Source: Bacilli bacterium (GTDB taxonomy: Bacteria; Bacillota_I; Bacilli_A; RF39; UBA660). From it: a stretch of 64,000 nt of DNA. Under the pieces are notes generated by a model that searched no databases, was not told the origin of the DNA, and saw only the letters and a program-made list of their open reading frames with translations. A program made the position numbers and the translations under genes. Positions 16,719 to 25,836 of the stretch are shown piece after piece. Each line of letters begins with the position of its first letter. Position 1 is the first letter of the stretch. The stretch spans positions 1 through 64,000 of the forward strand of contig JAQVKM010000005.1 of NCBI GenBank assembly GCA_028694645.1. The letters are read 5' to 3'.

Positions 16719-18299
16719 TTAATTTATAATGTTGATAAAACTTTCAAAATTTGTACTAGAAAATATTGGATATCTAGGTATTTCAAATTTATCGTCACTT
16801 CTAGTAGCATTTCTACTACCTCCAACAAAAGCTATTTTAAATCCACTTTCAATTATGGCTTCTTTTGTTGAATTGCTATGTTGATAAAAAGGATAGCAAA
16901 AAGCTTTATTAGTATTCAATATTTCTATTGATTTATTTAAATCGTTTATTATTTCTTGTTTTGATAAGCATAATATTTTAGCTTTACCACAGTTGCCGTT
17001 TTTATGAATATCATATCCATGTGATTCAATTTCTAAGTAAGGTGAAATATATTTTTCTTTCGGCCACCATGCAGTTATTAAAAATAAAGTAGCATTTATT
17101 TGATATTTATTTAAAAGCCTTGGCAAGTGTGTATCAGTACCAAAAGCTCCATCATCAATTGTTATTAAAACAGATTTTTCAGGTAGTTCAATTTTATTAT
17201 ACATCCAATCAATAAATTCATTTATTGTTAAAGTCTTAAATCCATTTTCATTTAAATAAGCTAAATGTTTTTCAAATTCTTTTATTTCTTCACAAATATT
17301 TTCATTACAAACAGCTTGCTCCCCTTTTTCTTCATCATAAAAGAAATGATAATTTAAAATCGGTATACTTGTTGCAAAAAGACTATCATCAATATTTTTA
17401 TCAATAATATCTATATTATTTAATATGTCTTTCAAATTACTTATATTTATATTATTATTTATTTTGTAACTTGAAATATTTTTTAATTCATCTGTTATTT
17501 TACTTGCTTTATTATTATAAATAAAATTATTATCTTTTTTATTTATAATTAAATTATCATAATTTATATCATCTGATAATATTAAAACTGTATTATTTGG
17601 CAAAGCAATATTGTTATTTAACCATTTATAATAATCTTCTAATGATATAGTATTATATTTGTTATCTTTTAAATATGTTAATATTTCATTTATCTTTAAT
17701 TCACTTATACATTCATTGTAACAATTATTATTGTTTTGTTTTACAAAATTTAATACTGGAATATTATTGGTATATTTATTTATATTATTTTCATCATTTT
17801 CATATTTTAAAATATCATTTTTTTTAATTTTATAAATGTTATTTAAATAATTAATATAATAGTAGCTATCATCTTTCATTACATATGAAAATTTCATAGA
17901 TTTATTTATACTTATTATTTTATTATCATCAAGATATAAATTAAATTTGTTTTTTGTAATTATTTTTTCATTAAATTCTATATATGGAAGTTTACTTTCT
18001 TCTATATTAACAATATCACTTGCATCTTTATAATAAATATAAAAATTGCTATTCTTAATTTGATAATAACCTTTTTTATGATTTTTTTCTAGTGATAATT
18101 GTATATTATTTAAATTACCAATTTTAATATATTGATTATTATTATATTCATAAAGAAAACCATTTTTAATTTCAATCTTATCACTACAATCATAATTAAC
18201 AACATTTTTTTTAGAAATTATTTTAATATTATCATTAATATTTAATATAAGAATAGTAATGATAATTGTCATTAAATATTTTAGTATTTTTCTTTTCAT
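16719..18299 (-). CDS. Membrane-anchored polysaccharide deacetylase with degenerate duplicated N-terminal half
   Basis: The product is 526 residues from the ATG at 18299; an upstream in-frame TTG adds five residues. Numbers below count from that TTG. There is a signal anchor at about 8-28. The catalytic NodB domain (about 316-530) shows LITIDDGAFGTD (metal Asp), ESHGYDIH (H-x4-H metal ligands, as in PgaB/IcaB types) and CYPFY. Residues ~183-255 repeat the first part of that domain (IPVLNF, ECISELKINE, LPNNTVLILSDD) without metal ligands. It may deacetylate peptidoglycan or an exopolysaccharide. A strong terminator follows. Confidence 0.87.
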   Translation of the reverse strand: MKRKILKYLMTIIITILILNINDNIKIISKKNVVNYDCSDKIEIKNGFLYEYNNNQYIKIGNLNNIQLSLEKNHKKGYYQIKNSNFYIYYKDASDIVNIEESKLPYIEFNEKIITKNKFNLYLDDNKIISINKSMKFSYVMKDDSYYYINYLNNIYKIKKNDILKYENDENNINKYTNNIPVLNFVKQNNNNCYNECISELKINEILTYLKDNKYNTISLEDYYKWLNNNIALPNNTVLILSDDINYDNLIINKKDNNFIYNNKASKITDELKNISSYKINNNINISNLKDILNNIDIIDKNIDDSLFATSIPILNYHFFYDEEKGEQAVCNENICEEIKEFEKHLAYLNENGFKTLTINEFIDWMYNKIELPEKSVLITIDDGAFGTDTHLPRLLNKYQINATLFLITAWWPKEKYISPYLEIESHGYDIHKNGNCGKAKILCLSKQEIINDLNKSIEILNTNKAFCYPFYQHSNSTKEAIIESGFKIAFVGGSRNATRSDDKFEIPRYPIFSSTNFESFINIIN

Positions 18300-18376
18300 A
18301 ATATCAATTCCCAACTTTTTGTATTATATCATTTATCTTTATTTAGTAAAAGAAAAAATTTGGAAAAATCCAAATT

Positions 18377-20188
18377 TTATATATTTTCAAATTGCGAATT
18401 GTAAAGATTTGCATATAAACCTTGTTTATTTAATAATTCATTATGATTTCCCATTTCAACAATATCTCCTTCATTCATAACAATTATCATATCAGCATTT
18501 TTTATTGTTGATAAACGATGTGCAATAATGAAAGTTGTTCGCCCTTCCATTAATTTGTCCATTGCTTTTTGAATTAAAATTTCTGTTCTTGTATCTACAT
18601 TACTAGTAGCTTCATCTAATATTAATACTTTAGGATCAGCTAATATAGCTCTGGCTATTGTTAGAAGTTGTTTTTGACCTCCTGATATATTATTTGTTTC
18701 TTCATTAAGCTCCATATTATATCCGTCTGGAAGTGTTTGAATAAAGTGATGTACGTGTGCATTTTTAGCAGCTTCTATTACTTGATCATCTGTAGCTGAT
18801 AAATTACCGTATCTTAAATTATCCATTATTGTTCCAGTAAATAGCCAAGTATCTTGTAAAACCATTCCAAAAATATTTCTTAAATCTTCACGATTGAAAT
18901 CATTGATGTTTTTATTATCAATTAATATTGCCCCACTGTTTGTATTGTAAAATCTCATCAATAATTTTATCATTGTTGTTTTACCAGCACCAGTAGGCCC
19001 TACAATAGCTATTTTTTGACCACTTTTTATTTTGGCACTAAAATCATTAATAATAATTTTGTTTGAATCATATCCAAATTTAACATTCTTAAATTCAACA
19101 TTTCCTTCAATCTTATCTAATTTTACAGGATTTTCAATAATAATATTTTCTTCTTCTTGTTCTAAAAATTCAAAAACTCTTTCACTAGCTGCCATCATTG
19201 ATTGTAACATATTAGAAACTTGAGCTATTTGAGCTATTGGATTAGTAAACTGTCTAGAGTATTGAATAAAAGATTGAATATTTCCTACAGTTATTTTTCC
19301 TTTAACAGCAAAGTACCCACCAAATATAGCTACTAAAACGTAATTAATATTACCTATAAAAACCATTATAGGTTGCATAAGCCCTGATAGAAATTGACTT
19401 TTCCATGCTGTTTCATATAATAAATCGTTGTTTTTATTAAATTCATTTAACATTTTATTTTCAGCATTAAATACTTTTATAATACTATGACCCGAATACA
19501 TTTCTTCAATATTTCCATTTACATATGATAAATATTTTTGTTGATTAACAAAATGTTTTTGACTTTTTTTCATTATAAAACCAATTAACACCATAGATAT
19601 AGGTAAAACAATTACAGTTATCAATGTCATTGAAACATTAATCGATAGCATCATTACTAATATTCCAATTATAGTAGCAACTGATGTTATAATTTGAGTT
19701 GCGCTTTGATTTAAACTTTGACTCATAGTATCTATATCATTTGTTATTATTGATAATATTTCACCATGTGTTTTTTTATCAAAAAATGATATTGGCAATC
19801 TTCCTATTTTTTCAGATAATTCTTTTCTCAATTTATAAGTTATTTTTTGACTTATATTTGTCATTATAAATCCTTGTATATATGAAAATAATGCACTTAC
19901 TACATATAAAATTAAAGCTATGATAAGAATTGATTTAATTTTATCAAAATCAATACCATTTCCACCATTTATTTTACTAACTAATCCTGTATATAATTCA
20001 GTTGTTGCATTTCCTAATATTTTAGGACCAACAATACTAAAAACAGTACTACCTAAAGCAAATATCAAGATTAATATTAAACCAACTTTATAAAAGGACA
20101 TATAAGAAAATAGTTTTTTTATAGTTCCTTTAAAATCTTTAACTTTTTCATTTTTAGATCCGCTAGGACCATGACCTCTATTATTCAT
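18377..20188 (-). CDS. ABC exporter half-transporter with canonical ATPase site
   Basis: The 603-residue product has a six-helix membrane domain (about 25-330) and a nucleotide-binding domain (about 355-600). Walker A is GPTGAGKTT, signature NISGGQKQ, Walker B VLILDEATSNVD with the catalytic Glu, and the switch His is in IIAHRLSTI. The start overlaps the end of the upstream 735-residue partner by 8 nt, indicating translational coupling. It forms the lower half of a heterodimeric exporter under TetR control. Substrate is unknown; multidrug or lipid-like compounds are common for this group. Confidence 0.92.
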   Translation of the reverse strand: MNNRGHGPSGSKNEKVKDFKGTIKKLFSYMSFYKVGLILILIFALGSTVFSIVGPKILGNATTELYTGLVSKINGGNGIDFDKIKSILIIALILYVVSALFSYIQGFIMTNISQKITYKLRKELSEKIGRLPISFFDKKTHGEILSIITNDIDTMSQSLNQSATQIITSVATIIGILVMMLSINVSMTLITVIVLPISMVLIGFIMKKSQKHFVNQQKYLSYVNGNIEEMYSGHSIIKVFNAENKMLNEFNKNNDLLYETAWKSQFLSGLMQPIMVFIGNINYVLVAIFGGYFAVKGKITVGNIQSFIQYSRQFTNPIAQIAQVSNMLQSMMAASERVFEFLEQEEENIIIENPVKLDKIEGNVEFKNVKFGYDSNKIIINDFSAKIKSGQKIAIVGPTGAGKTTMIKLLMRFYNTNSGAILIDNKNINDFNREDLRNIFGMVLQDTWLFTGTIMDNLRYGNLSATDDQVIEAAKNAHVHHFIQTLPDGYNMELNEETNNISGGQKQLLTIARAILADPKVLILDEATSNVDTRTEILIQKAMDKLMEGRTTFIIAHRLSTIKNADMIIVMNEGDIVEMGNHNELLNKQGLYANLYNSQFENI

Positions 20189-22388
20189 TATTTAATTCCT
20201 CCTCACTAAGTTGTGATAAAGCAATTTCTTTATACACCAAATTATTTTTTAATAATTCTTCATGTGTTCCAATACCTACTATTTCTCCTTCATCAAGAAC
20301 AATTATTTGATCTGCATGCATAACAGTACTAATTCTTTGAGCTACTATTAAAATAGTACTTTCAGATGTATATTTTTTTAATGCTTTTCTTAATTTTATG
20401 TCTGTTTTATAATCAAGAGCTGAAAAACTATCATCAAATATATATATTTCAGGATTTTTAGCTATGGCTCTAGCTATTGAAAGTCTTTGTCTTTGACCTC
20501 CTGAAACATTATTACCTCCTTGAGATATTTCACTTTGATATTTTTCTTCTTTATTTTCAATAAATTCTAATGCTTGAGCTATTTGAGCTGCTTTTTTAAC
20601 TTCATCATCATTTATTTGATCAGCTCCAAATTTAATATTTGATTCTATTGTTCCAGAAAATAACATACCTTTTTGAGGAACAAAACCAATTTTATTTCTT
20701 AAATCATATAATGACACATCTTTTATATTAATATTATTTAATAAAATTTTTCCTCCTGTAACATCAAAAAATCTTGGAATTAAATTTATTAAAGTTGATT
20801 TACCTGATCCAGTTGAACCTATGAAAGCTGTTGTTGTTCCTGGTAATGCTGTAAATGATATATTTTGTAAAACATCTTCTTCAGCATCTGGATATCTAAA
20901 ATAAACATCTTTAAATTCTAATTTGCCTTTTATTTTATCATCAAATTTTATTAAGTTATCTTTTTCTTTTACTGATATTTTAGTATTAAATATTTCTTTA
21001 ATTCTTTTAACAGATACTAAAGATCTAGGTAAAATTATTGACAGCATAGCAAACATTAAAAATGATATAATAATTTGCATTGTATATGTAATAAAAGCCA
21101 TTAGATCTCCAACTTGCATATTTCCTGTATCTATTTTATCTGCTCCAAACCAAACAATTAATATTGAAACACTATTCATGATAAACATCATTGTTGGCAT
21201 CATTATTGTCATTGTTCTATTTACAAACAAATTAACTTTTGTTAAATCTTTATTAGCTTTATCAAATCTGTTTTCTTCATATTTTTCATTGGCAAATGCT
21301 CTAATAACGGGTAATCCTGTTATTATTTCTCTTGAAACTAAATTTAATTTATCAATTAATTCTTGAACTTTTTTAAATTTTGGTAATGCAAAAACAAAAA
21401 TAAATATAATAAATGTCATTATTGTGAATACTGCTACAGCTATTATCCATGATAATGGACTTGAACTAACTTTTGATAATGCTCCAAATCCTAAAATTGG
21501 GGCATAAATAATCATACGTAGTGACATTATAACTAACATTTGAATTTGTTGTATATCATTTGTACTTCTTGTTATAAGTGATGCTTGTGATAACTCATTA
21601 AATTCTTTAGATGAGAAATGCATTACTTTAAAAACTGTTTCTTTTCTTAAATCTCTTGAGAAAACAGCACCCACTTTACTTGATAAGAAAGCTATTAATA
21701 TTGTAATTGCCATAGCTAATAATGCAATTAAAACCATTTGAATTCCAGCTTTTACAATATAATTTACTTGTAACTTATCAACATCATAATTTATAGCTAT
21801 ATATTCTGATTTTACTGATGATATACTAGCTTGATTAATAATACTATCTGACATTTTATTAAAATTTTCTTCAAAACTATTTATTATTGGAAATAATTCA
21901 TTATCACTCATAAAACTCATTATTTGTAATATTTCCTCATTTGTTTTATTACCTAAGTTTTGATTCATTTGTGATAAATCAATTTTATTTGATTCAATAG
22001 CTGATAATATTAATGAAGGAGTTTTTAATATTTTGCTTAACTCATTAATTTCTTTTTCTTCTAGATTATTTAAAAGATATAAATTTTCATTTTTTAATAA
22101 TGGATATTTTTTTAAATATTCATTATCTTTATTTGTTATTAAGTTATAACTATTTAAAATAATTTTATCTTCATCATTATTAGTAAAAATCATTATTTTT
22201 TTCAATTGACTTTCTCTAATAACTTCAAATATATTATTTTCTATTCCTCCTTGTTGAATTCCTATGTTGATTATTTTAGAAGTATAATCAGGTAATCTTA
22301 ATTCTAAATTAACTTGTACAAAAAGTAGTACAATAATGATTATAATTGATATAATCGATTTTTTTAATATACTAAGTATTTTTTTCAT
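20181..22388 (-). CDS. ABC exporter half-transporter with degenerate ATPase site and large external domain
   Basis: The 735-residue product is longer than its partner because ~165 residues (about 40-205) are inserted between the first and second membrane helices, presumably outside the cell. Walker A is GSTGSGKST and signature NVSGGQRQRL, but Walker B reads IYIFDDSFSALD (Asp in place of the catalytic Glu) and the switch region is IVAQRISTV (Gln in place of His). This is the degenerate half typical of heterodimeric exporters. It begins 2 nt after tetR stops. Confidence 0.92.
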   Translation of the reverse strand: MKKILSILKKSIISIIIIIVLLFVQVNLELRLPDYTSKIINIGIQQGGIENNIFEVIRESQLKKIMIFTNNDEDKIILNSYNLITNKDNEYLKKYPLLKNENLYLLNNLEEKEINELSKILKTPSLILSAIESNKIDLSQMNQNLGNKTNEEILQIMSFMSDNELFPIINSFEENFNKMSDSIINQASISSVKSEYIAINYDVDKLQVNYIVKAGIQMVLIALLAMAITILIAFLSSKVGAVFSRDLRKETVFKVMHFSSKEFNELSQASLITRSTNDIQQIQMLVIMSLRMIIYAPILGFGALSKVSSSPLSWIIAVAVFTIMTFIIFIFVFALPKFKKVQELIDKLNLVSREIITGLPVIRAFANEKYEENRFDKANKDLTKVNLFVNRTMTIMMPTMMFIMNSVSILIVWFGADKIDTGNMQVGDLMAFITYTMQIIISFLMFAMLSIILPRSLVSVKRIKEIFNTKISVKEKDNLIKFDDKIKGKLEFKDVYFRYPDAEEDVLQNISFTALPGTTTAFIGSTGSGKSTLINLIPRFFDVTGGKILLNNINIKDVSLYDLRNKIGFVPQKGMLFSGTIESNIKFGADQINDDEVKKAAQIAQALEFIENKEEKYQSEISQGGNNVSGGQRQRLSIARAIAKNPEIYIFDDSFSALDYKTDIKLRKALKKYTSESTILIVAQRISTVMHADQIIVLDEGEIVGIGTHEELLKNNLVYKEIALSQLSEEELNNE

Positions 22389-22390
22389 AT

Positions 22391-23008
22391 TTAATCCTCT
22401 CTATATAAACCATTTTTAATAAAATTAATTTGGTTTTTGTAGCTGTTTTTCATATTTTCAACTTCTTCGTCTTCAGCTATAGTCATAATTATTTTTCTAA
22501 TTAATAACGTAACTAACATGTCAAATACATCTGACAATTCATCTTCATTTGATATATTTAAGTTAGATATATCAATTAAGTTTTTTATCTCCTCATTTAA
22601 AACATTTTTATGATCATGTTTATGAGGTGGCATCATAAATTTTTCATTTTTAGCATTCATATTGCAAAAAAAATTTTTAAAGAATTTTAGATTATTTTGT
22701 AAGAATATATAATTTGTTATATCATCAAATATTGAAATAAAGGAATTAAAGATATCACCATTATTTTTTATAAAATTTAATTTAAATATTTCTTTAATTT
22801 TATCTTTAAACTCATGAATTATTGTATGATATAAATCATTTTTGTCTTCAAAATACATGTAAAAACTTCCTCTTGGGATTGATGCTTCTTTAATTATATT
22901 GTTGATTGAAGCTTCTGTAAAAGTTTTTTCACTAAACTCTTTAATTGCAGCATTAATTATTTTTTCTTGTTTATTTTTATTTAAATTATAAAAAGTATTA
23001 GTTGGCAT
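22391..23008 (-). CDS. TetR-family repressor of the ABC exporter operon
   Basis: The 205-residue product has the TetR N-terminal helix-turn-helix (about residues 13-60), with SINNIIKEASIPRGSFYMYF as the recognition region, and a helical ligand-binding C-terminus. The ATG follows GGGGTGATGAA. It is first in a three-gene operon with the two ABC half-transporters (gaps 2 nt, then an 8-nt overlap). A perfect 9-1-9 dyad occupies the spacer of its own promoter, so autorepression released by the exported compound is the simplest model. Confidence 0.92.
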   Translation of the reverse strand: MPTNTFYNLNKNKQEKIINAAIKEFSEKTFTEASINNIIKEASIPRGSFYMYFEDKNDLYHTIIHEFKDKIKEIFKLNFIKNNGDIFNSFISIFDDITNYIFLQNNLKFFKNFFCNMNAKNEKFMMPPHKHDHKNVLNEEIKNLIDISNLNISNEDELSDVFDMLVTLLIRKIIMTIAEDEEVENMKNSYKNQINFIKNGLYRED

Positions 23009-23051
23009 TTCATCACCCCGTAATTATATTTATGCTTTAGACACATTTTCA

Positions 23052-23080
23052 ATTATATATGACAAGTTGTCATATGTCAA
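23052..23080 (-). promoter_or_regulatory. TetR-controlled promoter with operator in the spacer
   Basis: On the minus strand TTGACA (23080-23075), a 17-nt spacer and TATAAT (23057-23052) form a consensus promoter. The dyad ATATGACAA-G-TTGTCATAT (23057-23075) fills exactly the spacer. Binding of a TetR dimer there would exclude RNA polymerase. That the adjacent TetR binds it is inference. Confidence 0.85.
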
Positions 23081-23124
23081 CTTTTTTTCAAAAAAAAACT
23101 TATTTCTAAGTTTTATATCTTTTA

Positions 23125-23200
23125 TGGTAACCTGTACGGGGTTTGAACCCGTGTATATCGCCTTGAGAGGGCGACGTGTTAACCGCTTCACCAACAGGCC
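23125..23200 (-). tRNA. tRNA-Glu (CTC)
   Basis: A 76-nt cloverleaf with CCA encoded. The acceptor stem is GGCCTGT/ACAGGTT, and the TPsiC arm contains GGTTCAAACC. The anticodon stem TCGCC/GGCGA has loop CTCTCAA, giving anticodon CTC (codon GAG). The body resembles Firmicute tRNA-Glu. The first two acceptor pairs are G-T. Confidence 0.93.
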
Positions 23201-23208
23201 ATAAAGTA

Positions 23209-23237
23209 ATTATATACTTTATTTTGATTAAATACAA
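23209..23237 (-). promoter_or_regulatory. tRNA-Glu promoter
   Basis: TTGTAT (23237-23232), a 17-nt spacer and TATAAT (23214-23209) end 8 nt upstream of the tRNA 5' end. Confidence 0.75.
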
Positions 23238-23249
23238 GAATTATAAAAA

Positions 23250-23274
23250 GAAAAAAACAACTTTTATTAGTTGC
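23250..23274 (-). terminator. Terminator after the orphan gene 23311-24285
   Basis: GCAACT-AATAAA-AGTTG followed by T7 on the minus strand, just upstream of the tRNA-Glu promoter. Confidence 0.65.
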
Positions 23275-23282
23275 TTATATTT

Positions 23283-23311
23283 AATAATTAATTTTATAAA
23301 AATTAATTATT
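23283..23311. repeat. Perfect AT-only inverted repeat
   Basis: A 13-bp perfect dyad, AATAATTAATTTT and its complement, around ATA, directly downstream of the orphan gene's stop codon. It probably adds an RNA hairpin before the terminator. Confidence 0.5.
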
Positions 23312-24285
23312 TATATAAATGTTTTTTGATATGAGTTTTTTTCTTTTTCCCATTGTAAAGGTCTTACTGCATGTAATTTTTTTATAAAGTTAATTTCTTT
23401 TATTATCAATAATGCTTTTTCTTTAGGTAATCTTTTGAATATTTCATCTTCTTCAATACATAATATTTCATCTAAATAAATTACCGGTTCATTATTATCT
23501 TCATCACAACAAAGATTAATAATATTATTTGTCCAATATTCAACTAATTCATCATAATCATTATCATCTGCAAAAAATTCATATACTAAATTTTTAAATA
23601 AATCTTCAAAATTAGGATTTTTTAAAATATAATAACGAATGTCATATTCACATCTTCCATGTGCTTGAGTAGTACTCATAGCATTAAAAGTATCAGCCAT
23701 ATAAATATTCCAAGTCTTGGCTCCGATCATTCCAAATTCAAAAGCAATAACAGTAAGATCATCAGTGATTCCTTTTTGAACTAATTTTTGTTCATAATCT
23801 TCCATCTTTTCTTTATATTTAGTTGTTCCTATTTTATTCATTGCTTCTTTTATACAAAAACTTTTTTGATTATCAGTTAGTTCTAAATTTTCATTAAATA
23901 ATGTATATAGTAAAAAAGAATAACCTCCATTTGAGTAACCATCTAATACAATTCTGGCTAGATCAGTACTAGAATAAATTTTATCAATCAATTGTTTATA
24001 TATCTTACTATATGTACATAAATCATCAAAAAGTAATAATTGATTAGGATCTTCTTTAGGAGTTTTATCATAATCAATTAACATACATTCAACAATTGCT
24101 GTAGCTAAAAAAGTATCTTCTTTTGAATGCTTACTCTTCACCACTTTTATGGCTTCTTTTAATATTTCAAAATTCCTTCTTATATTGTTCCATATTGCTT
24201 CTCTTTCAACATAATTTTTATCAATATACCTTGCTTTATACAATTTATCATCAATTTTCTTAACTTTTTCAATTAAATTATTCAC
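23311..24285 (-). CDS. Unrecognised 324-residue cytosolic protein
   Basis: I do not recognise this family. The product is soluble, largely helical and acidic in its last third (ADDNDYDELVEYW, CCDEDNNE), with several cysteines and a central GMIGAKTWNIYMADTFNAM. The start is GTG after GGGAGG. It is a solitary gene between tRNA-Glu and tRNA-Met, with its own terminator. The tRNA-flanked position would suit a mobile-origin or accessory gene, but no integrase or repeats flank it. Confidence 0.7.
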   Translation of the reverse strand: MNNLIEKVKKIDDKLYKARYIDKNYVEREAIWNNIRRNFEILKEAIKVVKSKHSKEDTFLATAIVECMLIDYDKTPKEDPNQLLLFDDLCTYSKIYKQLIDKIYSSTDLARIVLDGYSNGGYSFLLYTLFNENLELTDNQKSFCIKEAMNKIGTTKYKEKMEDYEQKLVQKGITDDLTVIAFEFGMIGAKTWNIYMADTFNAMSTTQAHGRCEYDIRYYILKNPNFEDLFKNLVYEFFADDNDYDELVEYWTNNIINLCCDEDNNEPVIYLDEILCIEEDEIFKRLPKEKALLIIKEINFIKKLHAVRPLQWEKEKNSYQKTFI

Positions 24286-24427
24286 TTTAAAAACCTCCCT
24301 GTTTTATAATTATTATACACTTTTTAATTAATTATTATATACTTTTACTAATATTTGTCAATTAAAAATGCAATAATTATAATTTGCAAAAAAAAACTAA
24401 CTATTTCTAGTTAGTTAATTATCAATA

Positions 24428-24504
24428 TGGTAGCGCCGGAGAGATTCGAACTCACGACCTATCGGGTATGAACCGATTGCTCTAGCCAACTGAGCTACAG
24501 CGCC
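24428..24504 (-). tRNA. tRNA-Met (CAT)
   Basis: A 77-nt cloverleaf with CCA encoded. Acceptor stem GGCGCTG/TAGCGCC region, D arm AGCTCAGTTGGCTAGAGC, anticodon stem ATCGG/CCGAT with loop TTCATAC, TPsiC GAGTTCGAATCTC. The CAT anticodon could be elongator Met or Ile2; the G1-C72 pair argues against an initiator tRNA. Confidence 0.93.
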
Positions 24505-24523
24505 ATTTCAATTGAACGAATTA

Positions 24524-24552
24524 ATTATAACAAATTTATATTAGTTTGACAA
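24524..24552 (-). promoter_or_regulatory. tRNA-Met promoter
   Basis: TTGTCA (24552-24547), a 17-nt spacer and TATAAT (24529-24524) lie 20 nt upstream of the mature tRNA. Nothing else was recognised in the 371-nt interval between the orphan gene and the sirtuin apart from this tRNA. Confidence 0.8.
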
Positions 24553-24656
24553 TATGTTTTATTCATTTTATTAAAATTTATTTTATTAAACTAATTTTCA
24601 TTAATTTTTCATTTTAAATTAATTTATTTTATATTATAATGATATTGGTGAATTAT

Positions 24657-25379
24657 ATGAGTGATATAGACAAATTAAATAAAATGATCAATCAAAGCAA
24701 TAATATTGTCTTTTTTGGAGGAGCTGGAGTATCTACTGAAAGTGGGATTCCAGATTTTAGAAGTGTCGATGGATTATACCGAAAAAAGTATAAATATAAT
24801 CCTGAAGAAATATTAAGTCATCATTTTTTTATAAATAATACAAAAGAATTTTATGAATTTTATTTTGATAAAATGATTTATAAAGATGTTTTGCCAAATG
24901 ACTGCCATAAAAAGCTAGTTGAATTAGAAAAAGTTGGTAAATTAAAAGCTATAATAACGCAGAATATTGATAATTTACATTCAAAAGCAGGATCACAAAA
25001 TATTTATCAATTACATGGCACTATTAACGATAACTATTGCATGTTGTGTAATAATTATTATGATTTAAATTATATGATATATCATAGAAAAAACTTGATA
25101 TGTTCTTGTGGAGGTATAATTAAACCTGATGTTGTATTATATGAAGAACCTTTAAATGATAATATTGTTAATGACGCTATTAAAGCTATAAAAAATGCTG
25201 ATATGCTTATTATTGGTGGAACTTCTTTAAATGTTTTTCCCGCCGCTTCTTTAATTGATTTTTTTAATGGTAAATACTTAGTTGTTATTAATAAAGATAA
25301 AACAAGTTGTGACAATTTAGCTGATTTAGTTATTAATGACAATATTGGTTCTATCTTTAAACAAATAAAAATTGCATAA
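24657..25379 (+). CDS. SIR2-family NAD-dependent protein deacylase
   Basis: This is a sirtuin that removes acyl groups from lysine using NAD+. The product is 240 residues from the ATG at 24657. The earlier in-frame ATG at 24639 is rejected because it lies inside the TATAAT box (24635-24640), and TTGGTG suits the second start. Motifs are GAGVSTESGIPDFRS (NAD binding), QNIDNLHSKAG, catalytic His in LHGTIND, zinc cysteines CMLC and CSCGG, and GGTSLNVFPA. The gene is solitary, with its own terminator. Confidence 0.94.
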   Translation: MSDIDKLNKMINQSNNIVFFGGAGVSTESGIPDFRSVDGLYRKKYKYNPEEILSHHFFINNTKEFYEFYFDKMIYKDVLPNDCHKKLVELEKVGKLKAIITQNIDNLHSKAGSQNIYQLHGTINDNYCMLCNNYYDLNYMIYHRKNLICSCGGIIKPDVVLYEEPLNDNIVNDAIKAIKNADMLIIGGTSLNVFPAASLIDFFNGKYLVVINKDKTSCDNLADLVINDNIGSIFKQIKIA

Positions 25380-25391
25380 GCAATTTTTTAT
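25370..25391 (+). terminator. Terminator of the sirtuin gene
   Basis: AATTGC-ATAA-GCAATT followed by T5; the 5' arm contains the stop codon region. It is convergent with the gene at 25388-25777. Confidence 0.7.
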
Positions 25392-25777
25392 TTTATCTTT
25401 TTATCTAATAATTTTCTTAAATTTTCAATACGATCAAATTTATTAGATTTAGTAATATTTATTATATTTTTAAACATTAAATATGATCTAATCATTACTC
25501 CTGAAAATGTTCCAACAATAAATGTAATTCCTAATATATAAAAATCCATTATTAATAAATAACATCCAAAAGTTATTCCAATTATACTAATTAATGCTAA
25601 CAATAAAGTTAACTTTTTATTTCTCATTTCCATTTCTAAACTAATTACTTTATTTCTTAAATAAGTTAGTTGTTCTTTTTCTGTTAACTTCATATTATCA
25701 ATGACATTATTATATACTATTTCATTTTTACTTGTTTCATCACCATTAATCATGATGTTTACTTTATCATTTTTCAT
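25388..25777 (-). CDS. Unrecognised small membrane protein (129 residues)
   Basis: The product has a cytosolic-looking polar N-terminus (1-52) with a short coiled-coil-like stretch (QLTYLRNKVISLEMEMRNK), two membrane helices (about 56-76 and 80-100) and a basic C-terminal tail. No family recognised. GGGGGGAAAT precedes the ATG. It is downstream of uvrC in the same direction (60 bp), so it could be cotranscribed. Confidence 0.65.
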   Translation of the reverse strand: MKNDKVNIMINGDETSKNEIVYNNVIDNMKLTEKEQLTYLRNKVISLEMEMRNKKLTLLLALISIIGITFGCYLLIMDFYILGITFIVGTFSGVMIRSYLMFKNIINITKSNKFDRIENLRKLLDKKIK

Positions 25778-25836
25778 ATTATATTTCCCCCCAATAAATT
25801 GTTTTTTATTATAACACTTATAAATTAAAATGTAAA

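Noticed and set aside
23311-24285. Integrated mobile element at the tRNA genes
   Set aside because: No integrase, transposase, tRNA-end repeat or terminal inverted repeats were seen.
24639-24656. Upstream ATG as the sirtuin start
   Set aside because: It overlaps the TATAAT box and has no Shine-Dalgarno sequence; the ATG at 24657 does.
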